Shown here in pieces: positions 11,184-22,654 of a stretch of DNA of 64,000 bases. Numbering within the stretch: the stretch's first letter is position 1; each line of letters opens with the position of its first letter. This DNA is from Begonia masoniana (lineage: Eukaryota > Streptophyta > Magnoliopsida > Cucurbitales > Begoniaceae), in assembly GCA_022432975.1 (NCBI GenBank), contig CM039515.1:20835554-20899553 (forward strand). Direction: 5' to 3'. A program made the translations under genes and the position numbers. The notes under the pieces are model-generated. The model was given only the letters and a program-made list of their open reading frames with translations, did no database searches and was not told the origin of the DNA.

Positions 11184-11696
11184 TATTTTTCCATATTCTC
11201 TCTCGGTAGTCAGCTCAAGCTCAGCAGAGCTCTCAAGGCGATTCCCTCTCCGATTTTACCCCAAACTAGGTGAGTCTACTTCGATTTCGAGTTACATTGT
11301 AACTAATGATGGTAGAGAGGAGTATAGATGTGAGCTTTGGTGAATGCTGTAGGTAGGGGTTAGTTTCGATTTTGTGGTGAATCAGGAATGTATTATGTAT
11401 AGAACTCCCAAACTAGATTCCTTAGATTTCTGGACAGATTAGAATGAGGTTTAGTAAAAATCTAATTGATATTCTGTTTATGACTTAGGTGAGCAAGACT
11501 TCCGAAGTAGTTTGAAACTGAGTATTTCCAAGAAGCCAGGTAAGTGGAGTATGCATGAGCCTTCGGGCCTACATCACAAAACAGTAGGTTATGTATGTTT
11601 GAATTTGTCTGTATGGTATGCATCATATTTTGAAAGAATACGAAAATGAATTTACATGTATTGGTTTGGTGAGAAATGAACAGATTGCAACAGATA

Positions 11697-11890
11697 AACT
11701 ATTAAGGGAACTAATCTGCCCCTTAACTTATTAAGAGGATGTATGCTTTGGGAAAATTGATCTGCATCCCAATAGAATTTAGGATCAGATCAGCTATTAA
11801 GGGAACTGATCCGCCCCTTAACTTATGAAGAGGATGTATGACTTTGGGAAAAATGATCCAACTCCCAATGGAACCAAGGGATCAGATCAG
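11697..11890 (+). repeat. Tandem pair of about 97 bp in T2 5' LTR
   Basis: Two units start CTATTAAGGGAACT and include CGCCCCTTAACTTAT and CTTTGGGAAAA, then GGATCAGATCAG. They are the family-A equivalent, on the other strand, of the T1 110-bp repeat, and they again lie in the candidate second intron. Confidence 0.8.
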
Positions 11891-12083
11891 AGAAAGAACG
11901 TGAATGCAACTGAAATGTGAAAGTAGAAACTGCATGACTAGAATTTATGTTTCAGCATATCATTTTGTTATTGCTTTACTTACTTAGTATTAGGCTAATA
12001 GATGAGTTTTGTGATGTAGGTGAAGAAGCTTCAGAAGACGTGTTCTCTGAGCATGTTGAGGACTAGGCTGGTTGGGGGAGCAC

Positions 12084-12719
12084 CAGTTAGGTGTGCTGTT
12101 GAACCGAGAGGTACAAGGAAGTGCCAACTTGAGCTCCAGCAGTGAGCATTCGGGAGACCGATTCCGGAGGCTACAGCCACCCACATTTGATGGAAAGTCG
12201 TCCAATCCGATTATTGCTGAGGAGTGGCTTAGGAAGATTGAGAGCATGTTCAGATATGCCAACATCGGAGAAGGAGACAAAGTCAATCTAGCAACGTTCC
12301 ATTTGGTTGGGGACGCTCAACTTTGATGGGAAACCATAGAGACCACCACTGATGTTCTGGCTATGTCCTGGTCTCAGTTCAAGGAGGTTTTCTATGAGAA
12401 ATATTTTAACAGCACAGTCCAGGCTGCAAAGAAAGTTGAGTTTTTGAATTTGAAACAAATAGGGTCTGTAGCTGAGTACAGTAGGCAATTCGAGTCCCTG
12501 TCCAGGTTTGCTGGACATTTTGTTCACAAGAATGAGGATAAGATGTTTCAGTTTGTGCATGGACTAAAGCCCGAAATCTACAGAGGAGTAAAATTTTGTG
12601 GTATTAAAAGTTTGTCCTTCAGTGAAGTTGTATCCACAATGTTGGAGGTGGAAGAAGCGGAGATGAAGTGTGCTGGGCTAAAGGAAGCCCCACGAAAGTT
12701 TATCCAGCCACACCCGTAG
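12084..12719 (+). pseudogene. T2 gag, N-terminally deleted
   Basis: The capsid part of gag, starting within LGVLLNREVQGSAN because the 5' LTR is joined directly to gag at about 12083. It has RLQPPTFDGKSSNPIIAEEW, LATFHLVGDAQL, KYFNSTVQAAKKVEFLNLKQ and FQFVHGLKPEIYRGVKFCGI. A TGA follows DAQL where T1 has a tryptophan, and a TAG ends the segment at a glutamine-type position. The deletion removed the LTR 3' half, the PBS and about the first 60 codons. Confidence 0.9.
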
Positions 12720-13731
12720 AGAGGAATGAAGAGGCAAACTGAAGGTCAGAATAACCAGGGAATAGGAAAGAAGGTGCAGGACACCAGGAAGTTTCCCTAG
12801 TGCCTGAAGTGTTTGAAAGGTCATCTGGGCGAATGCAGGTTCGGGACGGGAAAGTGTTTCAACTGTGAGGAAGTTGGACACACATACAGGGATTGCCCGA
12901 ATCCCAGAATTACCCGATGCTTCAACTGTAACAAAGTCGGCCATATTAACAGAGACTGTCCAGCTCTGAAGAGAGGTCCTTCTAAGATTAAGCCAAGAAT
13001 ATTCTCCATGTTGGAGTCGGGCGATGAGGAACAATCCGCCGTTGTGTCAGGTACCATTTTGATCAACTCTATACCTGCTTTTACTTTAATAGATTCTGGT
13101 GCAACACACTCGTTTATAGCGTATGCGTTTGTTGTCAAGTTAGATGTACAGTTTACCCCTATTGAGCATGTATTTAACATCGCGTTACCCTCTGGTGAGC
13201 GAATGCACTCTAACCAAGTGATGTTTGATAGTGTCGTGTTGGTAGGAAACAAGAATTTACCTGCTGATCTCATCATTATGGATATAATGAGATTTGATGT
13301 AATCTTAGGAATGGATTGGTTGTTCAAGCATTATGCCACAATTGATTGTAGGACTGGGGTAGTTAGTTTTCAACCCTCTGGTGGTTTGATGCATGCCTTT
13401 CAAGTCTCGAAGAAGAGTAAGGGGATGTCTGTTATGACCTCTGTCAATGCTAGACCTTCCCCATGCGGGGAGTATTTGTGCTTTTTGGCTTGTGTTCTAG
13501 ACACACAGCTAGTAGGAAAACCGAGTCCTCAAAATGTCTTGATTGTCCAAGACTTTCCTGAAGTATTTTTAGATGACCTTCCTGGCTTGCCGCCAGATAG
13601 GGAAATTGAATTTGTTGTAGATGTTTATCTGGGCGCTGAGCCTGTATCTAAGAACCCCTATAGATTAACACCTACGGAGCTTAAGGAACTAAAGAAACAG
13701 TTGGAGGAATTATTGGATAAAGGGTTCATAC
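12720..13731 (+). pseudogene. T2 gag zinc knuckles, protease and start of RT
   Basis: After a basic linker there are two CCHC knuckles, CFNCEEVGHTYRDC and CFNCNKVGHINRDC. Protease follows with LIDSGATHSFIAYA and DVILGMDWLFKHYAT. The RT linker [20 protein letters not shown] is reached before a family-D LTR breaks the frame at DKGF. A TAG in FP*CLKC (about 12798) is another C-to-T-type stop. RT resumes at 17803. Confidence 0.92.
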
Positions 13732-13891
13732 TGTAACACCCAAGATACGACTAGGTAATTTTCCTAACTATATTAACGGTCATGAATATTTAATCTTCGC
13801 AGTTTAGAATTTTATGACAAGTTTAATTATTTACATGTGGGTTTTAAACTAGGTTGAGTGGCAATATTGTAATATTGGAAGTTGAGATCAG

Positions 13892-13946
13892 TATATAAAG
13901 AAAAAGGAAAAGTTTTAAATTTCACTCAAGCCACTGTAGCCGACAT
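13892..13946 (+). promoter_or_regulatory. TATA box and TGTAGCCG motif of solo LTR D
   Basis: TATATAAAG (13892-13900) is followed 31 bases later by CACTGTAGCCGACAT (13932-13946). This spacing is typical for a plant TATA box and transcription start. Confidence 0.6.
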
Positions 13947-14725
13947 CTTCTACTCTCGGCGATTTCTCCTTCCCCGAGCTCGCACCCTGCCTGCCAGCAA
14001 TCTCCCTTCGACGACTGGTTTTCCCCGCCATTTCCTGGATACTCTACGCCCGAGGTATGAGTTGTCAATGTAGTTATCTGTTAGTTGATTAGCCCTGCCT
14101 TCTGCTTGGCATTGTAGTTTTGGACTTTTCCAATGGCCGACTAATAATAAGGATATCTAAAATCTGAGAGTTGTAGTGTTATTTCCCGAATCGATTATGG
14201 ACATTTTAGATTAATCAATAGTCGAATCTGTCGGTCTTGTTTTTGGGATTTCAGACTACACTGAGTATTAGACTAAGGAAACTCGGGAATGACTTTAACT
14301 AATAGATCCTAGGATGATTTATGAGTAGAGTTTTAGGATTTTGATTTAACTACTGTAATGCACATGTTTTAGGTGAAGAAGTTGAAGAGAAAAGGTTCAG
14401 ATTGCTAAGGAGACCAGGTAAGTGGATGTATTAAGATTTCTGGCCACTAGGGCCCTACACCACAAGGATACTAGGAAAAATTGTTGAAATGTTTGTCTGA
14501 TGATTATGACTAGTAGTTTGCTATGATATGAAGTATTTGAGCAGGAAAAGTTTAAGTTACATGATGTTTTTACTCGTTCATATAGTATGACATTCCTCTG
14601 TGAAATTCGCGTCCATGCATTATGAGCTTGTTTATGATTAAGTTAAGAACATGAAAAACAAATGTAAGCATGATTAAGCGCAGAACGGGGGAAATGAGTA
14701 TGATATGTTTACAAGGCTTAAGTAA

Positions 14726-15955
14726 GGCTCGCGAATTCTCCCACGGGTGGAGGCCGAGTTGATGATTAGTATGGCTCGCGAATTCTCCCACGGGTGGAGG
14801 CCGAGTTGATGATAAGTACGGTTCGCGAATTCCCACGGGTGGAGGCCGAGTTGATGATTAGTATGGCTCGCGAATTCTCCCACGGGTGGAGGCCGAGTTG
14901 ATGATTAGTATGGCTCGCGAATTCTCCCACGGGTGGAGGCCGAGTTGATGATTAGTATGGCTCGCGAATTCTCCCACGGGTGGAGGCCGAGTTGATGATT
15001 AGTATGGCTCGCGAATTCTCCCACGGGTGGAGGCCGAGTTGATGATTAGTATGGCTCGCGAATTCTCCCACGGGTGGAGGCCGAGTTGATGATTAGTATG
15101 GCTCGCGAATTCTCCCACGGGTGGAGGCCGAGTTGATGATTAGTATGGCTCGCGAATTCTCCCACGGGTGGAGGCCGAGTTGATGATTAGTATGGCTCGC
15201 GAATTCTCCCACGGGTGGAGGCCGAGTTGATGATTAGTATGGCTCGCGAATTCTCCCACGGGTGGAGGCCGAGTTGATGATTAGTATGGCTCGCGAATTC
15301 TCCCACGGGTGGAGGCCGAGTTGATGATTAGTATGGCTCGCGAATTCTCCCACGGGTGGAGGCCGAGTTGATGATTAGTATGGCTCGCGAATTCTCCCAC
15401 GGGTGGAGGCCGAGTTGATGATTAGTATGGCTCGCGAATTCTCCCACGGGTGGAGGCCGAGTTGATGATTAGTATGGCTCGCGAATTCTCCCACGGGTGG
15501 AGGCCGAGTTGATGATTAGTATGGCTCGCGAATTCTCCCACGGGTGGAGGCCGAGTTGATGATTAGTATGGCTCGCGAATTCTCCCACGGGTGGAGGCCG
15601 AGTTGATGATTAGTATGGCTCGCGAATTCTCCCACGGGTGGAGGCCGAGTTGATGATTAGTATGGCTCGCGAATTCTCCCACGGGTGGAGGCCGAGTTGA
15701 TGATTAGTATGGCTCGCGAATTCTCCCACGGGTGGAGGCCGAGTTGATGATTAGTATGGCTCGCGAATTCTCCCACGGGTGGAGGCCGAGTTGATGATTA
15801 GTATGGCTCGCGAATTCTCCCACGGGTGGAGACCGGATTGGCAGGAAAAACTCGCGAATCCTCACACTGGTGGAGGCCGAGTTTATACTGCACAACAGTT
15901 CGCGAATCCTCCCGCCGGAGGAGGCCGAGCTAGTCGTTACTATGATTGCCCGACT
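14726..15955 (+). repeat. 47-bp tandem array in solo LTR D
   Basis: About 23 nearly identical 47-bp units, each with TCGCGAATTCTCCCACGGG and GTGGAGGCCGAGTTGATGAT, followed by two or three diverged units (15830-15955). An early unit (about 14819) lacks a few bases. Every regular unit carries an EcoRI and an NruI site. Sequence homogeneity implies recent amplification. It lies between the CCAG|GTAAGT donor (14417) and the GTGTAG acceptor (16146). The 49489 copy has an unrelated 26-bp array here. Confidence 0.97.
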
Positions 15956-16494
15956 GGCAAATGATTATGTACCCCTATCTTTCTCCCTCGTTTCCTGCCT
16001 TAATACATGCTAAGTAAATGATGAAAATAAGCATGAATGAAGAAAGATTTATGAACTTATGTTTCTTTAATTTGTACACTCATGTATGTCTGTCAGCATG
16101 CATTCCTTACTAAGCATTAGGCTTATAGTTAAACCTTATGGTGTAGGTGAAGAGTTTACAGGTGAGGACACCAAGTTTAATGAAGAAGTTTAAGACTGGT
16201 AGCTGGAGATTGCTCAGAATGACAGTGCAAGGCTGGATGGGCGATTAAGACCCCTGGTTATGCTCATAGTATGTCAATGAAGTTTATGTTGAACAGATGT
16301 CTAAGTAGAGTAGGTTTTCTTTTAACAATGAGATTAGAATCTGATTGATTAAACTTCAGAGTCTAAAAAAATGATTTTAAGGATTATTGAATGGTCTGTT
16401 TTGCTGAAGTCTTCCGCTACGTTTATTCCGAACGAGTCTCTAATTTTCTATACGTATGAATGTTGAGTCATTGAAATTTGAAGTCTGTGAAGAC

Positions 16495-17060
16495 TAAGTC
16501 TATCGGATGATGTCGAGTGTTTTAGTCATCCGGTGATGTCGAGTGTTTTGCTCGCCGGATGATAAGGGTTAAGTCGTTTGTCGTATAGTCACCGGATGAT
16601 GCGGGTATTTACAATACCGGGCGATGCGAGTGTTATTTTGTCGTCTAGCGCCCGGTGGATGAAGTGTATTTCCTTCACCGGATGATGTGAGTGTTTTCTT
16701 GTTGTTTAGTGACCGGATGATGTAGAGTATTTCTTCGCCGGAAGAGGAAAGATGTTATCTTGTCGTCTAGTGACCGGTGGAGGAAGTGTAGTTATTCACC
16801 GGATGATGTAGACGATGTTTGTCGTTTAGTGGCCGAGTGTGATTTAATAAGTCATGTGCGATGCACGTGCCCACCGGATGATGTTTCTTATCTAGTGAGA
16901 TTTTAAAGAGTCACGTGTTTGACTCGTGTTCACCGGTGGATGTCCACTACTGGGCGACGTTTTAATTGAACATGTAAAACCCACGTGCCCACCGGAAGAT
17001 ATCTTCTATTAGGCGATGATAAGTGAGTCACGTAGAGTACACGTGATAAATCGGATGGGG
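16495..17060 (+). repeat. CCGGATGATG-type degenerate repeats in solo LTR D
   Basis: Short degenerate units such as CACCGGATGATGTAGACGAT and TTGTCGTCTAGTGACCGG recur with irregular spacing. CACGTG cores occur at about 16863, 16912, 16987 and 17038. The same vocabulary is found in the 3' part of the family A, C and F LTRs. Confidence 0.8.
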
Positions 17061-17239
17061 CACACCCTGCCAGCCGATGCATGCAAATCCATGCAAACCC
17101 GAGTAGAATCATGTTAGGTGATTTGAGGGCATTTCCTCCCTATCCGATTATGTTTTGGAACTAAAGATCGAGCTTAATCGACTGATCCTGTCGATGAATG
17201 AGTTATTAGAAACATGAAGGAGTCAAGTTCAAGTTCTAA

Positions 17240-17748
<509 letters not shown>

Positions 17749-17802
17749 ATGATCACGATTGTCATGTTTACGTGGCGATCCCATCGGGGTCGTTACACAT
17801 AC

Positions 17803-18480
17803 GCCCAATCTTTTCACCGTGGGGTGCACCTGTTCTTTTTGTCAAAAAGAAGGATGGATCAATGCGTATGTGCATTGATTATCGGGAATTGAATAAGTTA
17901 ACTATCAAGAACAAGTATCCATTGCCAATGATTGATGATTTGTTCGACCAGCTTAAGGGTGCGCATGTTTTCTCTAAGATTGACCTAAGGTCCGGTTATT
18001 ACCAATTGAAAGTAAAATCAGAAGATATTCCTAAGACAACCTTTCGCACAAGATATGGACATTATTAGTTTTTGGTTATGTCTTTTGGTTTGACTAATGC
18101 ACCAGCAGCGTTCATGGATTTTATGAATAGGGTGTTTCATGAGTATTTGGATAAGTTTTTCATAGTATTTATTGATGATATACTAATCTACTCATGTACA
18201 ATGGATGATCATGCAAAACATTTGAGCTTGGTGTTAGGATTACTAAGGCAGCACCAACTTTATACAAAGTTTTCCAAGTGTGAGTTTTGGTTGAACAGAA
18301 TTCACTTTTTAGGTCATGTGATCTCGGGTGATGGGATATATGTTGATCCAGCCAAGGTTCAAGCAGTTAAGGAATGACTCCAGCCCAAGAATGCCACTGA
18401 TTTGGAGTTTCCTTGGATTGGCAGGATATTACAGGAAATTTATTGAAGGATTCTCGAAGATTGTAACACCCCTCACTCGG
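17803..18480 (+). pseudogene. T2 reverse transcriptase, main part
   Basis: RT resumes after the solo LTR with [40 protein letters not shown] and the active site [13 protein letters not shown] after TRYGHY and a TGA at about 18375, where T1 has a tryptophan, interrupt it. A frameshift near 18405 leaves the [17 protein letters not shown] part in another frame. It cannot give an active enzyme. Confidence 0.9.
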
Positions 18481-20253
18481 TTAACAAGGAAAAAACATTA
18501 AGTATGCTTGGACAGAGGAATGTGAAACCAGTTTCTAGACCTTGAAATTGAAATTGACCAATGCCCCTATATTGACACTACCCGATGATAATGGAAAGTT
18601 TAGCATTTATTGTGATGCTTCAAAGGTTGGTCTTGGTTGTGTGTTAATGCAAGAAGGAAAGGTAATAGCCTATGCTTCTAGACAGTTGAAAACACACGAG
18701 AAGAATTACCCTACACACGACTTAGAATTAGCTGTAGTAGTTTTTACACTAAAGATTTGGAGGCATTACCTGTATGGACAGTCTTGTGAGATATTTTCGG
18801 ACCATAAAAGTCTGAAGTATATTTTCACACAAAAGGAATTAAACATGAGGCAACGTAGATGGTTGGAGTTCGTCAAAGACTATGACATTGAGATTAAATA
18901 CCACCCCAGCAAGGCGAATGTAGTGGCTGATGCTTTGAGTAGAGTAACGACTTCAGCCTCTGCATTGATTCTTGATATACCGATAACCTTAGAGACTGAA
19001 TTACAAGGATTTAACCTTGAGGTAGTGTCCAGTGTGTCAGCTATGCTTTCTGCCATTTCCTTGAGGCCTACTATTTTGGAGAAAATAAAGGAAGTCCAGG
19101 TGGATGATGTGGAATGTGATAAGTATAGGTCATTCGTGAATTCTACTGATGTGTCAGATTTTAACTGTTCTGTTGATGGAATTCTCAAGTTTCGAAATAG
19201 ATGGTTTGTTCCGGCCAATAAAGAACTCCGTGAAGAGATCCTTTCAGAAGCTCATTCTTCTAGATTCTCCATTCATCCTGGAAGTACAAAAATGTACAGA
19301 GACCTTAAACAACATTATTAGTGGCCAGGTATGAAAAGAAGTGTGGCAGAGTATGTAGGATCGTGTCTTATTTGCCAACAGGTTAAAGCTAAACATCAGA
19401 GACCTGTAGGAACATTACAACCTTTGCCTGTCCCCGAATGGAAATGGGAGCAAATAACGATGCATTTTGTGGTAGGATTGCCTAGGACAACGAGAGGACA
19501 TGATGCAATTTGGGTCATTGTGGATCGTCTAACCAAATCCGCCCATTTTCTGCCTATAAAGATAACATACTCGATGGATCAACTTGCTGAGTTATATGTG
19601 CAAGAGATTGTTAGACTGCATGGGGTTCCAAGCACTATAGTTTCAGACCGAGACTCTAAATTTACATCTAAGTTCTGGAAGAGTTTACACAAGGCTATGG
19701 GTACGCAACTTAATTTCAGCACAGCTTTTCACCCTCAAATAGATGGACAATCCGAGAGAACTATTCAGACCTTAGAAGATATGCTTCGTGCATGCATATT
19801 AGATTTTCAAGGATCTTGGAGTAAATATTTATCATTGGTGGAGTTTTCTTATAATAACAGTTTTCAGGCAACTATCGACATGGCACCATATGAAGCATTG
19901 TATGGACGAAAATGTAGATCTCCCTTGTATTGGGATGAAGTTGGTGAAGCAAGTTTGATTGGGCCTGACATTGTGCAACAGACCGTGTAGAAGATTGCCC
20001 TCATCCGACAGAGAATTTTAGCAGCTCAGAGTCGACAGAAGAGTTATGCTGATCGTAGACGTAAAGAGTTGGAGTTTGAGGTAGGTAATGAAGTTTTTCT
20101 TAAGGTATCACCACTCAAAGGAGTTGTGAGATTTGGAAAGAGAGGCAAATTGAACCCCAGGTATATTGGACCTTTCTCGATCATGAAGAGGATCGGAAAG
20201 ACAGCATATGAGTTACAATTGCCAGCCTCTATGGAAGGGATTCACAATGTGTT
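18481..20253 (+). pseudogene. T2 RNase H and integrase (to the insertion point)
   Basis: RNase H is seen from [18 protein letters not shown] and [15 protein letters not shown] to [14 protein letters not shown]. The integrase finger is [11 protein letters not shown] to CLICQQVK. In the core, [11 protein letters not shown] has H in place of the first catalytic [10 protein letters not shown] is retained and [11 protein letters not shown] holds the catalytic E. TAG stops occur at about 19319 and 19988, the first where T1 has YWWPG. The frame is then cut by a solo LTR at 20254 (TSD GTGTT). Confidence 0.9.
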
Positions 20254-22364
20254 TGTAACGCCCCGAGTTATCTGAACCCGGTTCGCTACACAAAATACTG
20301 AACCGAACTATGGCTTTTTGAGAAAATTTTAAAATTTCATTCAATGATTAAGATTTGACTCTTAAAACGTTGAAACTTGCAGCGGAAAAATCATCGTATA
20401 AAAACAATATTTATTAAATAGTTAAAATATTCAAGACAGTTGGTTGAAAGAGAAAAGAAAATAGAACACATCGACCGATCACTAAACGACAAAAGTCTTT
20501 TACTTACAAACAGAACAGAACACCTCGACCGGTCACTAAATGACAAAACACCCTTACCGCACAGACCACGTGATATCCATGCGATTGTAATAATTCGGCA
20601 GACGACGTCTACCGCTCACAAACGACAAACACTCTCAGCCTACATCTTCTGATTACAAAACGACAAGGCTACTAAAGACTTATGCCGAAGACATCTACCG
20701 ATGGCTTCTACTGGAGACATCTTCCGATGGCTTCTACTGAAGACATCTTCCGATTACAAAATGACAAAATTCTTCCTACATCTTCTGATAGATATAATAC
20801 TGGACATCACCTGGTCACAAAACGACAAATTCTAATACTCACTTCCACCGATGGACTACATCCATCGATAGACAAAACTCTCGACTTCTACCGATAGACA
20901 TCTTCTACCGATATATCAAAAATACTCAACATCTGCCGATAGACAACATCTACCGAATGATCAAAACACTCAACAAAAACGGCATAGCAACAATTTCACT
21001 CTAAACAGAGAAAACTCCGACCACCAAAAGAACTTGAGCATTTTACTAAAACCGTTCAAAACTACTTAAATCCGTGTACTACTCCAAAATTTGGTAAAAA
21101 CCACTATTAGAACTAACAGAGTATCATTATCAGAAAAAGTCTCAAATTGTATTCAAAACATCAAAACCACTACTGCCACTAAAACTCTCAACATATTTAA
21201 ATTGAATCATGGTTCACTAAACCTTCTCATCTACTGACACCAGTTAAACCGCCCCATCAGTTCACCAAGTCGAGGCATGAATGTGCTCCCCCAACCAGCC
21301 TATTCCTCAACATGCTCAGAAAACACACTTGCAGTCACTTCTTCACCTACATCACAAAACTCATCTATTAGCCTAATTCTAAGTAAGTAAAGCAATAATG
21401 AAATGGAATACTGAAATATAAATTCCTAAACATGCAGTTTCTATTTTCTCATCTCAGTTGCATATGCATTCGTTTCTGATCTGATCCCCCTATGAAATTG
21501 AGAGTTGGATCACTTCTCCCAAAGTCATACATCTTCTCTCTCGATTAAGAGGCAGATTAGTTCCCTTAACAACTGTTCAGATCCCCTTGTGAAATTGGGA
21601 GTTGGATCACTCCTCCCAAAGTATAAATCCCTTCATAAGTTAAGGGGTGGATTAGTTCCCTTAATAGCTTGTCTGTTACAGTCTGTTCATTCCTTACCAT
21701 GCCATATCATGTAAATTCATTTTCGCATACTTTAAAAATATGATGCATGACATACAAACTTATTCAAGCAAACATAACCATACTGTTTTGTGATGTAGGC
21801 CCGAAGGCACAAGCATACTTCACTTACCTTGGTCTCCTGAAAATCGCTCGGCTGTAAGCTACTTTAGAAGCTTGCTCACCTAAAGTCATAACAGTACATT
21901 AATCAAACCTTCACTAAACTTCACCAAGAATCAATCAGAAGTTTGAGGAAACCAGTTTGAAACCCTGCTACCGTGCATTACCATTTATCACCAAAACCCG
22001 AACCTACTCTCAATCACAGCATCCTCGAAATTTCTCGCATTGTACTCCCTCAGTTACCTAACTGCTAAAATACAAAAAAACGAGGAAAACTTACCTAGGT
22101 TAAAAGAGAATCGAGCAAGAGAATCGCCAAAAGGGTTCTGCTGGAGAGCTGGAGGCCGAAAGAGGAATGATAAACGGAATAGTAGCGGCTACAGTGCATT
22201 AAACCCAAACCTCTCTCCTTAAATATGTTATCCACTTTTAAATTTCCAATTACCCTTATGCCCTTGCCTAGTCATCCATTAACCCTACTTTTATTATTGT
22301 GATTTAAAGTGTGCCATTAATTTAAAAAGAATTGAGAACTGGTTCGATAGAACCGGGTGTTACA
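20254..22364 (-). mobile_element. Solo LTR, family A (2111 bp)
   Basis: TGTAACGCCCCGAG to ACCGGGTGTTACA on the plus strand, with perfect TSD GTGTT (20249-20253 and 22365-22369) inside T2 integrase. It is oriented minus, like T1. The minus strand has TATTTAAGG (22217-22225), a TGTAGCCGCTACT motif (22181-22197), a 52-bp candidate exon (21828-21879) ending CAAG|GTAAGTG, a TTAAGGGGTGG-type tandem pair and CCGATAGACATC-type repeats. The third donor is degenerate (GTGTG). Confidence 0.93.
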
Positions 22365-22369
22365 GTGTT

Positions 22370-22616
22370 CCATATTTCGATGCTAAAGAAGTGCTTGAGG
22401 GATCTATCTCAGATTTTGGAACAGCAGGGTACTGAAGTTCATCCCACTCTTACTTATGAGGAGAAGCCAGTAAGGATCTTAGACTATGCTGTGAAGGTGT
22501 TGCGCAACAAAGAAATCCCCCTGGTAAAAGTCTTATGGCACAACCAGAATACAGAGGAGACAACCTGGGAGCGCCAGCAGGATATGATGGACCAATATCC
22601 AAAATTATTCAGGTAA
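22370..22616 (+). pseudogene. T2 integrase C-terminus with chromodomain-like tail
   Basis: The coding end of the polyprotein, displaced by the solo [43 protein letters not shown] and [12 protein letters not shown], ending before the polypurine tract. In chromoviruses this tail is thought to guide integration to silent chromatin. It is nearly identical to the T1 tail. Confidence 0.88.
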
Positions 22617-22640
22617 CGAATTTTGAGGACAAAATTCTTT

Positions 22641-22654
22641 TAAGGAGGGTAGAT
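22641..22654 (+). other. T2 polypurine tract
   Basis: TAAGGAGGGTAGAT lies directly before the 3' LTR start TGTAACACCC at 22655. It is identical in type to T1. Confidence 0.8.

Larger units (their letters stand above)
10997..12083 (+). repeat. T2 5' LTR (family A), truncated at its 3' side
   Basis: It matches the T2 3' LTR at 22655-23740 closely, up to GGTTGGGGGAG; after that this copy jumps into gag. It shows a TATA-like box (11139-11147), CACTGTAGCCGCCAC (11169-11183), donor CTAG|GTGAGT (11269/11270) and acceptor CTTAG (11488). A 51-bp candidate exon (11489-11539) ends in CCAG|GTAAGT, followed by the GGCCTACATCAC block (about 11566-11582), a tandem pair and an acceptor GATGTAG (12019). Confidence 0.92.

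Noticed and set aside
14726..15955. CRISPR-like array
   Set aside because: The units are contiguous without unique spacers, and the context is a plant LTR.
14570..15964. Repeat open frames (LGLHPWENSRA type) on the minus strand
   Set aside because: They come from the 47-bp array; 47 is not a multiple of three and the frames change from unit to unit.
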